From Ignavibacteriaceae bacterium (lineage in GTDB: Bacteria > Bacteroidota > Ignavibacteria > Ignavibacteriales > Ignavibacteriaceae), in assembly GCA_013388525.1 (NCBI GenBank), contig JACAFA010000229.1, forward strand, positions 1-10,448: 10,448 nt of DNA. Direction: 5' to 3'. This document shows, in pieces, positions 1 through 7,324 of the stretch (the first letter of the stretch is position 1; every line of letters begins with the position of its first letter). The translations under genes and the position numbers were made by a program. The notes under the pieces were generated by a model, which saw only the letters and a list, made by a program, of their open reading frames with translations, was not told the DNA's origin and did no database searches.

Positions 1-404
<404 letters not shown>

Positions 405-455
405 AGAGTTTAATACTTGTGTAATCTGGCGTGTATTTTACGCTTTGTTGAAACC

Positions 456-475
456 GTTTAATTAACAGATTAAAC
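456..475 (-). other. rRNA leader hairpin
   Basis: The transcript segment GTTTAAT-CTGTTA-ATTAAAC forms a perfect 7-bp stem with a 6-nt loop, between the boxA-like site and the 16S 5' end. Leader hairpins of this kind commonly sit between boxA and the RNase III processing stem. The pairing is direct; any specific function is unknown. Confidence 0.4.
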
Positions 476-484
476 GCACTCACT

Positions 485-497
485 CTTTCAAAGAACA
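485..497 (-). promoter_or_regulatory. boxA-like rRNA antitermination site
   Basis: The leader transcript reads TGTTCTTTGAAAG about 80 nt before the 16S 5' end. This resembles the NusB/S10-binding boxA core (consensus around TGCTCTTTAACA, often TGTTCTTTGA in Bacteroidota-type leaders). Position, strand and motif agree with a role in rRNA transcription antitermination. The assignment rests on the motif and location only. Confidence 0.55.
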
Positions 498-505
498 AAA
501 TAAAA

Positions 506-522
506 CCCTTTAAAATGAAGGG
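506..522 (-). terminator. Terminator-like or attenuator hairpin at the start of the rRNA leader
   Basis: Read in the rRNA sense the sequence is CCCTT-CATTTTA-AAGGG, followed at once by TTTTATTTT. That is a short 5-bp GC-topped stem plus a T-rich tail, the layout of a weak intrinsic terminator. It begins at about the predicted start of promoter P2. It would therefore act mainly on transcripts arriving from P1 or reading through from the upstream export gene, and it lies before the boxA-like site. The stem is short, so efficiency is doubtful. Confidence 0.35.
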
Positions 523-527
523 CTGTA

Positions 528-556
528 AATTTAATCTCTTTATTTAATAAAGTCAA
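528..556 (-). promoter_or_regulatory. Candidate rRNA promoter P2 (16S-proximal)
   Basis: On the minus strand TTGACT (556-551) and TAAATT (533-528) are separated by 17 bp. This is a near-consensus sigma-70-type arrangement, directed at the 16S gene with a predicted leader of about 115 nt. The region is very AT-rich, so chance matches occur, but the spacing, the consensus -35 and the position support it. Confidence 0.55.
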
Positions 557-638
557 ATTGGGAATGAAAAAATTTATAATAATATCAAACCGTAATCATT
601 TGTATAGCTACTAAAAGAACATCAAAACGATTGTTCCA

Positions 639-666
639 AATATATCTTTTATATATTCAAAGTCAA
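639..666 (-). promoter_or_regulatory. Candidate rRNA promoter P1 (distal)
   Basis: On the minus strand TTGACT (666-661) and TATATT (644-639) lie 16 bp apart, pointing toward the 16S gene about 110 bp upstream of P2. The -35 box is identical to that of P2 (both continue as TTGACTTT). It begins only 6 bp after the stop codon of the upstream export gene. Tandem promoters are usual for rRNA operons, which supports the pair. Confidence 0.45.
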
Positions 667-672
667 GTCAGT

Positions 673-2115
673 TTAGTTATTGGCTATAGTAACTATGGAC
701 AACAAAATAGCTGCAATGCTAGCCAGTATACTCAGGTATATAGAATATTCCATAATATAAGATCGAACCGTTCTCAGGCTTTGCTTTGGAACGTAAATGT
801 AATCTCCTTCTTCAATTGTAACTGTTTCGCGTTGTGGAGAAAGCCAAGCTCTTGAGCCACCTTTAATGACCATAATTTCATCATCTTCAGCAAGTTCACC
901 CAAACCACTTGCCTCGTTGACATAGTATGTATAATCTTTACCTTCAATAAAAGTAACATGCCCCGGTCTTAATACTTGCCCAAAAACGTAAACCGAATTC
1001 TGCTTTTGTGGAATAATTATTATGTCGCCATTTTGCACAATATATTTTGCAATATCCGAGTTCGGGTCATCAATTTTACGAAAATCGAGAGAACTACCTT
1101 CAATTAAAATTCTCAACTGGTTTTCAAGGTTGAAATAGTTCGTATCATCGATAACAACATTAGACATTCGGTACATTAATGCAAGTTCAAGATTAAGAAT
1201 TACATTTCTGAACTTGGGATCGTCAAGATCAGTTTGTTCGCTAAGTTTAATTCCATACTGCCTTTCAAGAAGTATAGCCAGGCTATTCTGAGAAAATACT
1301 CTTGCTCTATTAAGCGAAGCGAGAGGTGTAAAACCTCCACAAGCCTTAATTACTTCATATAAAGTAGTACTACTCTTTGTAATTGGTACTATTCCCGGCA
1401 CATTTACTTCACCTATAACTGAAACTGAAAAGTTTCTTTTCTGTGACTCCAGAGCTAAAAACCTAAACCGGTCTCCTCTTTGAATTGGATATTCACGATC
1501 AATTCCAATCTTAATTTTAATTTCAGTTTGACCGTCGAATGAAAGTCTCGAAACCTCAACACTATCAACCTGATCGTAGGCTGCATTAACTCCTCCGGCT
1601 AATTCAAGAGCATCACCAAGTTTATCCCCTTCAACGAAATAAAATGTTCCAGGAAGATTTACAGCACCTGAGACTGCAAAAAAATTGCGACTTATATCAT
1701 TAGCCGGAAATATAATGACATCATCATTTTTTAAATACGGATTAAAAGTAAAATCACCTGTTAGTCTAAACCTTTGTAAATCAACTTTAAGCTCTTCACC
1801 TGTTGATCGTTTTAATTTAATCCCTCTTAACGCAAAGTTATCGAGTTCCTCTTTTAATCTTTTATAAACAGTCGGATCATTTGTTACTCTCATTGATAAA
1901 TCTACTGCCTGTGCATACATTCTCGAAATAAACTCATCAACTCTCTCTGTAATAAAAGATGTATAAGTGCCTGTAATTGGGAAGGAACCGCCGATTGTTA
2001 CGCTGATTACACCAGCACTCATAATATCAGTTTTAACATTTTTCTCTTGTGAAATTTGCGGGTAAGCAATGGAATAAAATAAAAGAGAAAAACAAACTAA
2101 ACTTTTAATGTTCAT
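673..2115 (-). CDS. SLBB-domain polysaccharide export protein
   Basis: Likely periplasmic or outer-membrane component of exopolysaccharide export (Wza/GumB-like family with SLBB beta-grasp repeats). With the ATG at 2115 the protein has 480 residues. Residues 1-20 are a signal peptide (hydrophobic core LVCFSLLFYS). About 96-138 resembles the end of a polysaccharide-export domain (VDLQRFRLTGD, NPYLKNDDVIIFP). Three SLBB-like repeats start near 145 (FFAVSGAVNLPGTF), 229 (FSVSVIGEVNVPG) and 374 (SVYVFGQVLRPG). A hydrophobic helix at about 456-477 ends the protein. The usual early YxLGPGD motif is not visible, so the N-terminal export domain looks reduced. A GTG at 2130 would add five residues, but the GTGAGG there is a good Shine-Dalgarno for the ATG nine bases on, so 2115 is preferred. 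Last gene of a barrel-rmlB-export group, 24 bp after rmlB. No partner tyrosine kinase or Wzc-type gene is in view. Confidence 0.85.
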   Translation of the reverse strand: MNIKSLVCFSLLFYSIAYPQISQEKNVKTDIMSAGVISVTIGGSFPITGTYTSFITERVDEFISRMYAQAVDLSMRVTNDPTVYKRLKEELDNFALRGIKLKRSTGEELKVDLQRFRLTGDFTFNPYLKNDDVIIFPANDISRNFFAVSGAVNLPGTFYFVEGDKLGDALELAGGVNAAYDQVDSVEVSRLSFDGQTEIKIKIGIDREYPIQRGDRFRFLALESQKRNFSVSVIGEVNVPGIVPITKSSTTLYEVIKACGGFTPLASLNRARVFSQNSLAILLERQYGIKLSEQTDLDDPKFRNVILNLELALMYRMSNVVIDDTNYFNLENQLRILIEGSSLDFRKIDDPNSDIAKYIVQNGDIIIIPQKQNSVYVFGQVLRPGHVTFIEGKDYTYYVNEASGLGELAEDDEIMVIKGGSRAWLSPQRETVTIEEGDYIYVPKQSLRTVRSYIMEYSIYLSILASIAAILLSIVTIANN

Positions 2116-2139
2116 ATTCTTGAACCTCACTGAACTTTA

Positions 2140-3156
2140 TTATGATCTTGAAGAATACTGTAAATTATAATAATTCTGATAATCACCGGATATGATTTCT
2201 TTCCACCATTTCTCGTTATTCAGATACCAGTTGATTGTGTCTTTAATTGCATTTTCAAACGAATAGGTTGGAGTCCAACCAAGTTCTTTTTTTATTTTAA
2301 ACGAGTTGATTGCGTATCTTCTATCATGACCGGGTCTGTCTTTAACATACTCAATCATTGATTCTGGTTTGCCAAGTGTTTTCAGAATGAGCTTAACTAT
2401 TTCAATATTCGGTTTTTCTGTATTCGCACCGATGTTATACACTTCACCTATTTCCCCTTTTTCCAGAACAAGTTCAACTGCTTTGTTATGATCAATTACG
2501 TAAATCCAATCACGAACATTCATACCGTCGCCATAAACCGGAAGCTTTTTATTGTTTAAAGAATTGATGATCATCAATGGAATCAATTTTTCAGGAAATT
2601 GATATGGACCATAATTATTTGAACACCTTGTTATTACAACTGGAACATGATAGGTATGATGAAAAGCAAGAGCCATCATATCAGCTGCGGCTTTACTTGC
2701 GGCATAAGGACTATTTGGCTGCAAAGGTGTTGTTTCCTCGAACAGTCCTTCCGAACCAAGACTACCATAAACTTCATCAGTGGATATCTGAATAAATTTC
2801 TCAACGCCGAACCGCTTGGCGTTTTCAAGTAAAACATTTGTCCCCAGAACATTTGTTCTGAAAAAAATTTCAGAGCCAAGAATACTTCTATCAACGTGTG
2901 ATTCAGCTGCAAAATTTATTACGTGTGTGATTTCATACTTCTGAAACAGATAGCTGACCAATTCATCATTTACTATATCACCTTTTACAAAAACATAATT
3001 GGGATTTTTTTCTACACCTGTTAAGTTTTGAAGATTCCCGGCATATGTTAGTTTATCAAGATTAACTATGAAGATATCTTTTCGGCTGTTTAGTATATAG
3101 TTTATAAAATTACTGCCAATAAAGCCCGCACCACCGGTAACCAAAATGCTTTTCAT
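2140..3156 (-). CDS. rmlB: dTDP-glucose 4,6-dehydratase
   Basis: Converts dTDP-glucose to dTDP-4-keto-6-deoxyglucose, the second step of dTDP-L-rhamnose and related deoxysugar synthesis; cytoplasmic, NAD-dependent extended SDR. At 338 residues it has the normal family length. Seen directly: the nucleotide-binding GGAGFIG at 8-14, the active-site STDEVYG at 125-131 with Thr126-Asp127-Glu128, the catalytic YAASK (Tyr151, Lys155), NNYGPYQFPEKLIP, and YGDGMNVRDWIYV near 208-220, all typical of RmlB. The start codon lies 2 bp after the stop of the outer-membrane protein gene and has no clear Shine-Dalgarno, so translational coupling is likely. The SLBB export gene follows at 24 bp. This layout points to surface polysaccharide or glycan synthesis. 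Substrate assignment is confident from the TDE triad and overall motif set. Confidence 0.96.
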   Translation of the reverse strand: MKSILVTGGAGFIGSNFINYILNSRKDIFIVNLDKLTYAGNLQNLTGVEKNPNYVFVKGDIVNDELVSYLFQKYEITHVINFAAESHVDRSILGSEIFFRTNVLGTNVLLENAKRFGVEKFIQISTDEVYGSLGSEGLFEETTPLQPNSPYAASKAAADMMALAFHHTYHVPVVITRCSNNYGPYQFPEKLIPLMIINSLNNKKLPVYGDGMNVRDWIYVIDHNKAVELVLEKGEIGEVYNIGANTEKPNIEIVKLILKTLGKPESMIEYVKDRPGHDRRYAINSFKIKKELGWTPTYSFENAIKDTINWYLNNEKWWKEIISGDYQNYYNLQYSSRS

Positions 3157-3158
3157 AT

Positions 3159-3890
3159 TCAGAAAGAGAAAAATCCTATAAATATTCCCGATTGAATAAA
3201 AAACGAATTGCTGTTTAAATCTGACGGAATACCTGAAACAGGTTTATCGTTATCAGCAGTCCATTCATCTGCAAATGATATCTGATATCCCACACCCAGT
3301 CTCAGTGAAACAAATCTGTATATAGGATAGTCAATATTTAAAGTTGGCGTAACCATCCAATAACTATTTTTTAATTTACGGTTGAAATTTCCGGAGGTAC
3401 TGTCAGTATTAGAAAATTCTTCCCAGGTTCCTTCCCAATTAAAGTCTTCCGAGTTTCGAAATAAATCAAGTTCCAAATTTCCCGCACCTATTCCTGCACC
3501 AACGGAAACACCAACATCTTTTATAAAAGGTAAAGTATATTCTATTGTAACACCGCCGCCGCTCAAACTATAAATCACTTCGTGATTTTCGTTTCCAATA
3601 TTTTGTGAAGTTGACAAGGACCCTCCATAACCCATTCCTCCAATTCTTAGATTCTTAACAAAACCAACATAAAGATAACCTGCAATTCCCGAAGAGTAAA
3701 AACCGCTATTGGATAACTCAGACATTCCGATATCGTTAAGTTGCGAGTTAATTGGATCTATGTTTGGAATATACCATGCAGGCACATAACCGATTCCACC
3801 TCCAAATGGTGCATCAAAGAACTGACCAGATTGACTGTAAAGAGATATATTTGTTAATAAAAAAACGCTGAATAATAATTTTTTATACAT
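3159..3890 (-). CDS. Predicted outer-membrane beta-barrel protein, function unknown
   Basis: A 243-residue secreted protein with a clear signal peptide (MYKKLLFSVFLLTNISLYS, cleavage near SQS/GQF). The mature part alternates hydrophobic and polar residues in glycine-rich strands (GIAGYLYVGFVKNLRIGGMGYGG, VGVSVGAGIGAGNLELDLF, SLRLGVGYQISF). It ends in an aromatic residue (GIFIGFFSF), the usual outer-membrane-barrel C-terminal signature. Near the N-terminus there is a GGGIGYVPAWYIPNIDP motif that I do not recognise as a named domain. It is the first gene of the minus-strand group that continues into rmlB (2-bp gap) and the SLBB export gene, so it may serve in polysaccharide export or surface attachment, but this is inference. 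The start has only a weak Shine-Dalgarno (AGAA). Confidence 0.8.
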   Translation of the reverse strand: MYKKLLFSVFLLTNISLYSQSGQFFDAPFGGGIGYVPAWYIPNIDPINSQLNDIGMSELSNSGFYSSGIAGYLYVGFVKNLRIGGMGYGGSLSTSQNIGNENHEVIYSLSGGGVTIEYTLPFIKDVGVSVGAGIGAGNLELDLFRNSEDFNWEGTWEEFSNTDSTSGNFNRKLKNSYWMVTPTLNIDYPIYRFVSLRLGVGYQISFADEWTADNDKPVSGIPSDLNSNSFFIQSGIFIGFFSF

Positions 3891-3913
3891 ATAATTCTGT
3901 TTAATAATTTATA

Positions 3914-3942
3914 AATTTACCAAAGGCATGAAGTAATTCCAA
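3914..3942 (-). promoter_or_regulatory. Candidate promoter of the barrel-rmlB-SLBB group
   Basis: On the minus strand TTGGAA (3942-3937) and TAAATT (3919-3914) are 17 bp apart and end 23 bp before the start codon of the barrel gene. The -10 hexamer is the same as in rRNA promoter P2. The region is AT-rich, so the match is suggestive only. Confidence 0.4.
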
Positions 3943-4021
3943 AGAATGGATGTGTTATAAAATATAAAGTAAATCTATTATTAAATTGGTAATGTAATAA
4001 GTCACTAATTCGGTATAATCA

Positions 4022-4906
4022 ATGAAGAAAGTTTTAATAACAGGAGGCAGCGGACTACTTGGACAATATCTGAATATCTCAGCTTCACAGAAGTTTAATA
4101 TCTTTACTACATACAAAAATAATCCGGGTAATTGCAAAGAGTTTCCAAATTCGAAAGTTGATATATTAAATGAATATGAACTCAGCGAACTTTTTCAAAA
4201 GGTAAGACCTCAGGTGGTTATTCACTCTGCTGCGATTACTAATCCTTTGCCAAAAGAAAATCAATCGTCTAAAGAATATTTTGACACTAATGTTACAGCT
4301 ACAAAATCTATTGCTCAACTTTGTGAAAATTATCGTTCGAAACTAATTTACATTTCAACAGATCTGGTTTATGCGGGATACAGAGGATCATTTTTGAAAG
4401 AAGATGCCAAACTAATTCCTGCAACTTTATACGCCGAGACAAAACTTGTCGGAGAGATGAAGGTTAAAGAATCAACCGAAAATTATTTGATATTAAGAAC
4501 TGCTTTACTCTATGGTTTTGGTTTGAATCATTCACGAAGCCATTTTCAGTTTATTTATGATGAGTTGAAAAATAACAGACCAGTAAAACTTTTTATCGAC
4601 CAATTCAGAACACCAATTTCATTAAAAGATTCAGCAAACATAATAGCAGATTTAGTTGAACTAGATATTAATGAAGAAACAATAAATCTCGGAGGAATAG
4701 AAAGAGTCTCCCGATATGAACTTGGAGAAATTCTTTGCTCTATTGCTGGCTTTGATAAAAGTCTTCTTCAAAAAATTACTATGGACGAAATACCAAACTT
4801 TCCAAAGGTTGCGGATGTTTCCTTAAACACCGAAAAACTTCAGGCACTTGGTTTAAGACCTGCAACTATCGAAGAGAATATTCGGGAAATTATTCGGAAT
4901 AATTAG
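4022..4906 (+). CDS. RmlD-like dTDP-4-dehydrorhamnose reductase family protein
   Basis: A 294-residue extended short-chain dehydrogenase of the RmlD substrate-binding family. Members reduce dTDP-4-keto-rhamnose to dTDP-L-rhamnose; relatives act on other nucleotide sugars. Seen: the nucleotide-binding GGSGLLGQYL at 8-17, HSAAITNP at 68-75, ISTDLVY at 111-117, and the catalytic YAETK (Tyr137, Lys141), then RTALLYGFG. The start is fixed by the Rossmann beta-strand MKKVLITGG beginning directly at the ATG. No Shine-Dalgarno is visible in front of it. It is the only plus-strand gene. It diverges from the rmlB group across 131 bp and ends 11 bp from the converging DUF1460 gene. Its neighbourhood suggests a role with RmlB, but rmlA and rmlC are absent here, so the exact sugar is not settled. 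Confidence 0.8.
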   Translation: MKKVLITGGSGLLGQYLNISASQKFNIFTTYKNNPGNCKEFPNSKVDILNEYELSELFQKVRPQVVIHSAAITNPLPKENQSSKEYFDTNVTATKSIAQLCENYRSKLIYISTDLVYAGYRGSFLKEDAKLIPATLYAETKLVGEMKVKESTENYLILRTALLYGFGLNHSRSHFQFIYDELKNNRPVKLFIDQFRTPISLKDSANIIADLVELDINEETINLGGIERVSRYELGEILCSIAGFDKSLLQKITMDEIPNFPKVADVSLNTEKLQALGLRPATIEENIREIIRNN

Positions 4907-4917
4907 TTCACAAATAT

Positions 4918-5841
4918 CTAATTTTCAATAGCCCTTAACACAATTACACCTGAATGTCTTTTGTATTTCATAAGATAATCGGAGAGAGGGATTTCGGTGA
5001 TTTGAACTTTGGTATTCTCGGTTGGTGCATGAAGCAGATGAATTCTTCCGTCATCCATTTTTACTGCAATTCCTGTATGCCCAATATCTAATCCTTCAAC
5101 AGTTGTAGTAATTGCAATAAGATCACCATTATGAATTTGATACTCCTTGGATTTCAACTCTGATTTCGGAATAAAATAATATTCTCTGCAGCTAATTTCT
5201 TTTTCCTGTTTTTTAATAACAGGAATAAAATCCGGATTTTCTTGTAAGTGTTTATAGCTTTCAGGATGAGTTGACATAAAATTTATTTCAAATTTTATTT
5301 TCTCTCCACCGATTTCTTTTGTAACATCTTTAACAATCCCCTTTTTGACATTGTCATAAATCCAATCTGAGAAATAATGGAGGCGTGATGGATATTTATC
5401 AATTACACCATCCCTGTAACGGATCAACTGAAGCTCATTCATATAATCTTCAAAAGTAGTTTTTTGCTTTTTGATGCATCGTGCAAGAACGAGTGAATTT
5501 TCGAGGAAGGTAGTACAATCAAGTCCGGTCAGATTTATTACAAGCTGTTCATCCCCATCTTTTTCCAGCCCATGCGAAAGATAATTTGTTCCGATGAAAC
5601 TCTTTCCTACTTCAACGATAATATCGCTAATTGGTTTCTCTGCAAGATTTTTTTCAACAGCTAATTGAAACTTCGCATTGCAAATTTCAACATCAACTTC
5701 ATAAAAAACCTGAGCTGGTAATATTGAACTGAATAAAAAGACTAGAAATAAAGAGAGTTTTTTAAATGGAACATGAGAGACTCCATTACAAAAATCCGAA
5801 ATCCGAAATCCGAAATCCGAAATTCTAAATAATGTCTTCAT
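4918..5841 (-). CDS. Secreted DUF1460 (NlpC/P60-fold) cell-wall hydrolase-like protein; start unsettled, possible frameshift
   Basis: The body matches the DUF1460 family (PF07313), papain-like cysteine amidases/peptidases related to NlpC/P60 that act on peptidoglycan fragments. Counting from the in-frame ATG at 5841 (307 residues), the probable catalytic Cys109 is in LTGLDCTTFLENSL and the His255 in DIGHTGIAVKMDDG, followed by IHLLHAP. A signal peptide core (KKLSLFLVFLFSSILPAQ) lies at residues 27-44, too far in for a normal start. The ATG at 5841 overlaps dnaB by 17 bp, has no Shine-Dalgarno, and its first codons translate a heptamer repeat. A better start is ATG at 5774, with GGAG at 5784-5781 and 6-nt spacing, but it is one base out of frame. 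An A7 instead of A6 run at 5758-5763 would give MFHLKKLSLFLVFLFSS and a normal 285-residue secreted protein. So this is either an indel or sequencing error, slippage/frameshifting, or a broken gene. The function call is strong; the start is not. Confidence 0.8.
   Translation of the reverse strand: MKTLFRISDFGFRISDFCNGVSHVPFKKLSLFLVFLFSSILPAQVFYEVDVEICNAKFQLAVEKNLAEKPISDIIVEVGKSFIGTNYLSHGLEKDGDEQLVINLTGLDCTTFLENSLVLARCIKKQKTTFEDYMNELQLIRYRDGVIDKYPSRLHYFSDWIYDNVKKGIVKDVTKEIGGEKIKFEINFMSTHPESYKHLQENPDFIPVIKKQEKEISCREYYFIPKSELKSKEYQIHNGDLIAITTTVEGLDIGHTGIAVKMDDGRIHLLHAPTENTKVQITEIPLSDYLMKYKRHSGVIVLRAIEN
5781..5784 (-). promoter_or_regulatory. Ribosome binding site that argues for a DUF1460 start at 5774
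   Basis: Minus-strand GGAG sits 6 nt before ATG (5774-5772). It is one of the strongest Shine-Dalgarno signals in the window, where several genes lack one. The ATG frame runs MFHLKN and then stops after 14 codons. The hydrolase body is reached only by a shift into the -1 frame at the A6 run. Confidence 0.5.
5796..5823 (-). repeat. Four tandem heptamers ATTTCGG between dnaB and the DUF1460 gene
   Basis: Four perfect copies of the 7-bp unit (CCGAAAT on the plus strand, ATTTCGG on the minus) occupy 28 bp, followed on the minus strand by a partial unit ATTT. The array begins 1 bp after the dnaB stop codon and ends before the likely DUF1460 Shine-Dalgarno, so it fills most of the intergenic spacer. 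Read through in frame it gives the repetitive FRISDFGFRISDF, which marks it as non-coding repeat rather than protein. Seven-base units would shift any frame read through them. Confidence 0.9.
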
Positions 5842-7261
5842 CAGCAGGAAGTGAAGCAAACTCCTCAATCTGCCGTGCGTGAGCCAGATTCTCGAAGCGA
5901 GCATATTCTTTAACAAACGCAAGTTTAACCATACCGGTTGGACCATTTCTTTGTTTTCCAACTATCACTTCCGCAACTCCTTCAAGAGATTCACCATTTT
6001 CATCTTTTTCAATTCCATAATATTCAGGTCTGTTGAGGAACATAACAACATCAGCATCCTGTTCAATTGAACCGGATTCTCTAAGGTCAGAAAGCTGCGG
6101 ACGTTTATCTGCTCTCGACTCAACAGCACGGTTTAGCTGTGCAAGAGCCATAACCGGAATGTTTAATTCTTTTGCTAATGATTTGAGTGAACGGGATATG
6201 TGTGAAATTTCTCTTTCGCGTGTTTCAGCTTTTGCAGGACCAGTCATAAGCTGAAGGTAATCAATTATGATAAGCCCAATTCCTTTCTCAGCTTTTAATC
6301 TTCTTGCTTTTGCTCTGATTTCAAGAACAGTTGAAGCAGGAGTATCGTCAACATAAATTGGTGCGTCGGTAAGTTTGTGAACTGTCTTGCTAAGCTTCGG
6401 ACCTTCTGAATGTGGAAGCTTTCCTGTTCGAACAAGATGAGCATTAATTCTTGCCTCAGCACAAATCATTCTGATAATTAACTGCATTGTTGCCATTTCA
6501 AGACTAAATATTCCAACAGGAACTTTGTGATCAATTGCAGCATTGCGAGCAATTGACAATGCCAAAGCAGTTTTACCAATTGAAGGACGTGCAGCAAGAA
6601 TTATTAAATCTGATTTCTGCAAACCTCCTAAAATTTCATCAAGCTCGAAGAAACCAGTTGGAACGGAAAACCTTTGTTGAGTTGATGAATGAATTGTTTC
6701 AATATACTCCATTGCTTCTCTAACTGCTCTATCCATTCCCTGGTAAGATTTTGAAAGATGGCTTTCCGTGATATCAAATATTCTTCTTTCTGCATCATCG
6801 AGAATATCAAAAGCATCCGCTGAACCTTCATAAGCATTCTTTGCAATTTCGTGTGCACTTGTAATTAAGCCGCGAAGAATCTGCTTCTCTAAAATTATCT
6901 TGGCGTGATATTCAATATTAGCGGCTGAAGGTATATTCTGCGAAAGTTTGCTAAGGTAAACTGCGCCACCTGCTTCTTCAAGGTTGCCGCGCTTTTTTAA
7001 TTCTTCATAAAGAGTAACAGTATCAATCGGCTCATCGGAATCGAATAAGGAAATCATTGCTTCAAAAATCAATCTGTGAGCCTTCGCATAGAAGCTATCA
7101 GGGCTTAACATTTCCATTGCTTTCGCAACAGCTTCCTTCTCAATCATCATTGCACCGAGAACGGATGCTTCTATCTCCGGTGCTGATGGGGGCTTCACAT
7201 CGGCGGAGTTTGAATTATCAAACCCGTTTCCGTTGTTATTTGATTTTCTTGTCTTTGCCAT
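5825..7261 (-). CDS. dnaB: Replicative DNA helicase
   Basis: Hexameric 5'-3' helicase that unwinds DNA at the replication fork and recruits primase. The 478-residue length is usual. An N-terminal DnaB domain covers about 25-130 (PPSAPEIEASVLGAMM). A linker follows, then the RecA-like motor: Walker A AARPSIGKTA (223-232, Ile where Met is more common), Walker B IIIDYLQLM (331-339), the LAQLNRAVE sensor (373-381), DLRESGSIEQDADVV (392-406) and the arginine-finger segment KQRNGPTG (436-443). The first ~25 residues are a low-complexity Asn/Ser-rich tail. The ATG at 7261 has no Shine-Dalgarno; a hairpin lies 16 nt upstream. The stop codon abuts the heptamer array, and the DUF1460 gene follows on the same strand, probably co-transcribed. 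Confidence 0.98.
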   Translation of the reverse strand: MAKTRKSNNNGNGFDNSNSADVKPPSAPEIEASVLGAMMIEKEAVAKAMEMLSPDSFYAKAHRLIFEAMISLFDSDEPIDTVTLYEELKKRGNLEEAGGAVYLSKLSQNIPSAANIEYHAKIILEKQILRGLITSAHEIAKNAYEGSADAFDILDDAERRIFDITESHLSKSYQGMDRAVREAMEYIETIHSSTQQRFSVPTGFFELDEILGGLQKSDLIILAARPSIGKTALALSIARNAAIDHKVPVGIFSLEMATMQLIIRMICAEARINAHLVRTGKLPHSEGPKLSKTVHKLTDAPIYVDDTPASTVLEIRAKARRLKAEKGIGLIIIDYLQLMTGPAKAETREREISHISRSLKSLAKELNIPVMALAQLNRAVESRADKRPQLSDLRESGSIEQDADVVMFLNRPEYYGIEKDENGESLEGVAEVIVGKQRNGPTGMVKLAFVKEYARFENLAHARQIEEFASLPADEDII

Positions 7262-7276
7262 TGGTAAGATGAAATA

Positions 7277-7293
7277 CCCCGAACAAGTCGGGG
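7277..7293 (-). other. GC-rich hairpin in the dnaB 5' untranslated region
   Basis: CCCCGA-CTTGT-TCGGGG on the minus strand forms a perfect 6-bp GC-rich stem with a 5-nt loop, 15 nt before the dnaB start. It stands out in an otherwise very AT-rich intergenic region. It could be a dispersed palindromic element, a translation-control hairpin, or a terminator for plus-strand transcripts (followed by CTAATTTT). None of these roles can be decided from the window. Confidence 0.5.
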
Positions 7294-7324
7294 CTAATTT
7301 TAAGTAGTTTTTATTTACACTCGG

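Noticed and set aside
639..657. AATATAT-AAAAG-ATATATT hairpin after the export gene as its terminator
   Set aside because: The stem is entirely A-T and overlaps the candidate P1 -10 region; no U-tract follows.
631..855. Plus-strand open frame of 74 codons across the rRNA leader and the export gene's 3' end
   Set aside because: Antisense to a well-supported gene, with no domain and no ribosome binding site.
4014..4019. Perfect TATAAT just before the RmlD-like gene
   Set aside because: It lies 2 bp before the start codon with no -35 at 16-18 bp spacing. Transcription would start inside the gene, so it is probably a chance match.
4901..4923. Inverted repeat AATTAG / CTAATT spanning both stop codons of the convergent genes
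   Set aside because: All-AT 6-bp stem with an 11-nt loop and no proper T-run. Too weak to call a bidirectional terminator.
5796..5823. CRISPR-like direct repeats
   Set aside because: Contiguous 7-bp units without spacers and no cas genes; a simple tandem repeat.
5842..5961. Upstream extension of the DUF1460 frame through the 3' end of dnaB (start at 5961)
   Set aside because: It overlaps dnaB by more than 130 bp in another frame, encodes no recognisable sequence, and the protein's signal peptide begins much later.
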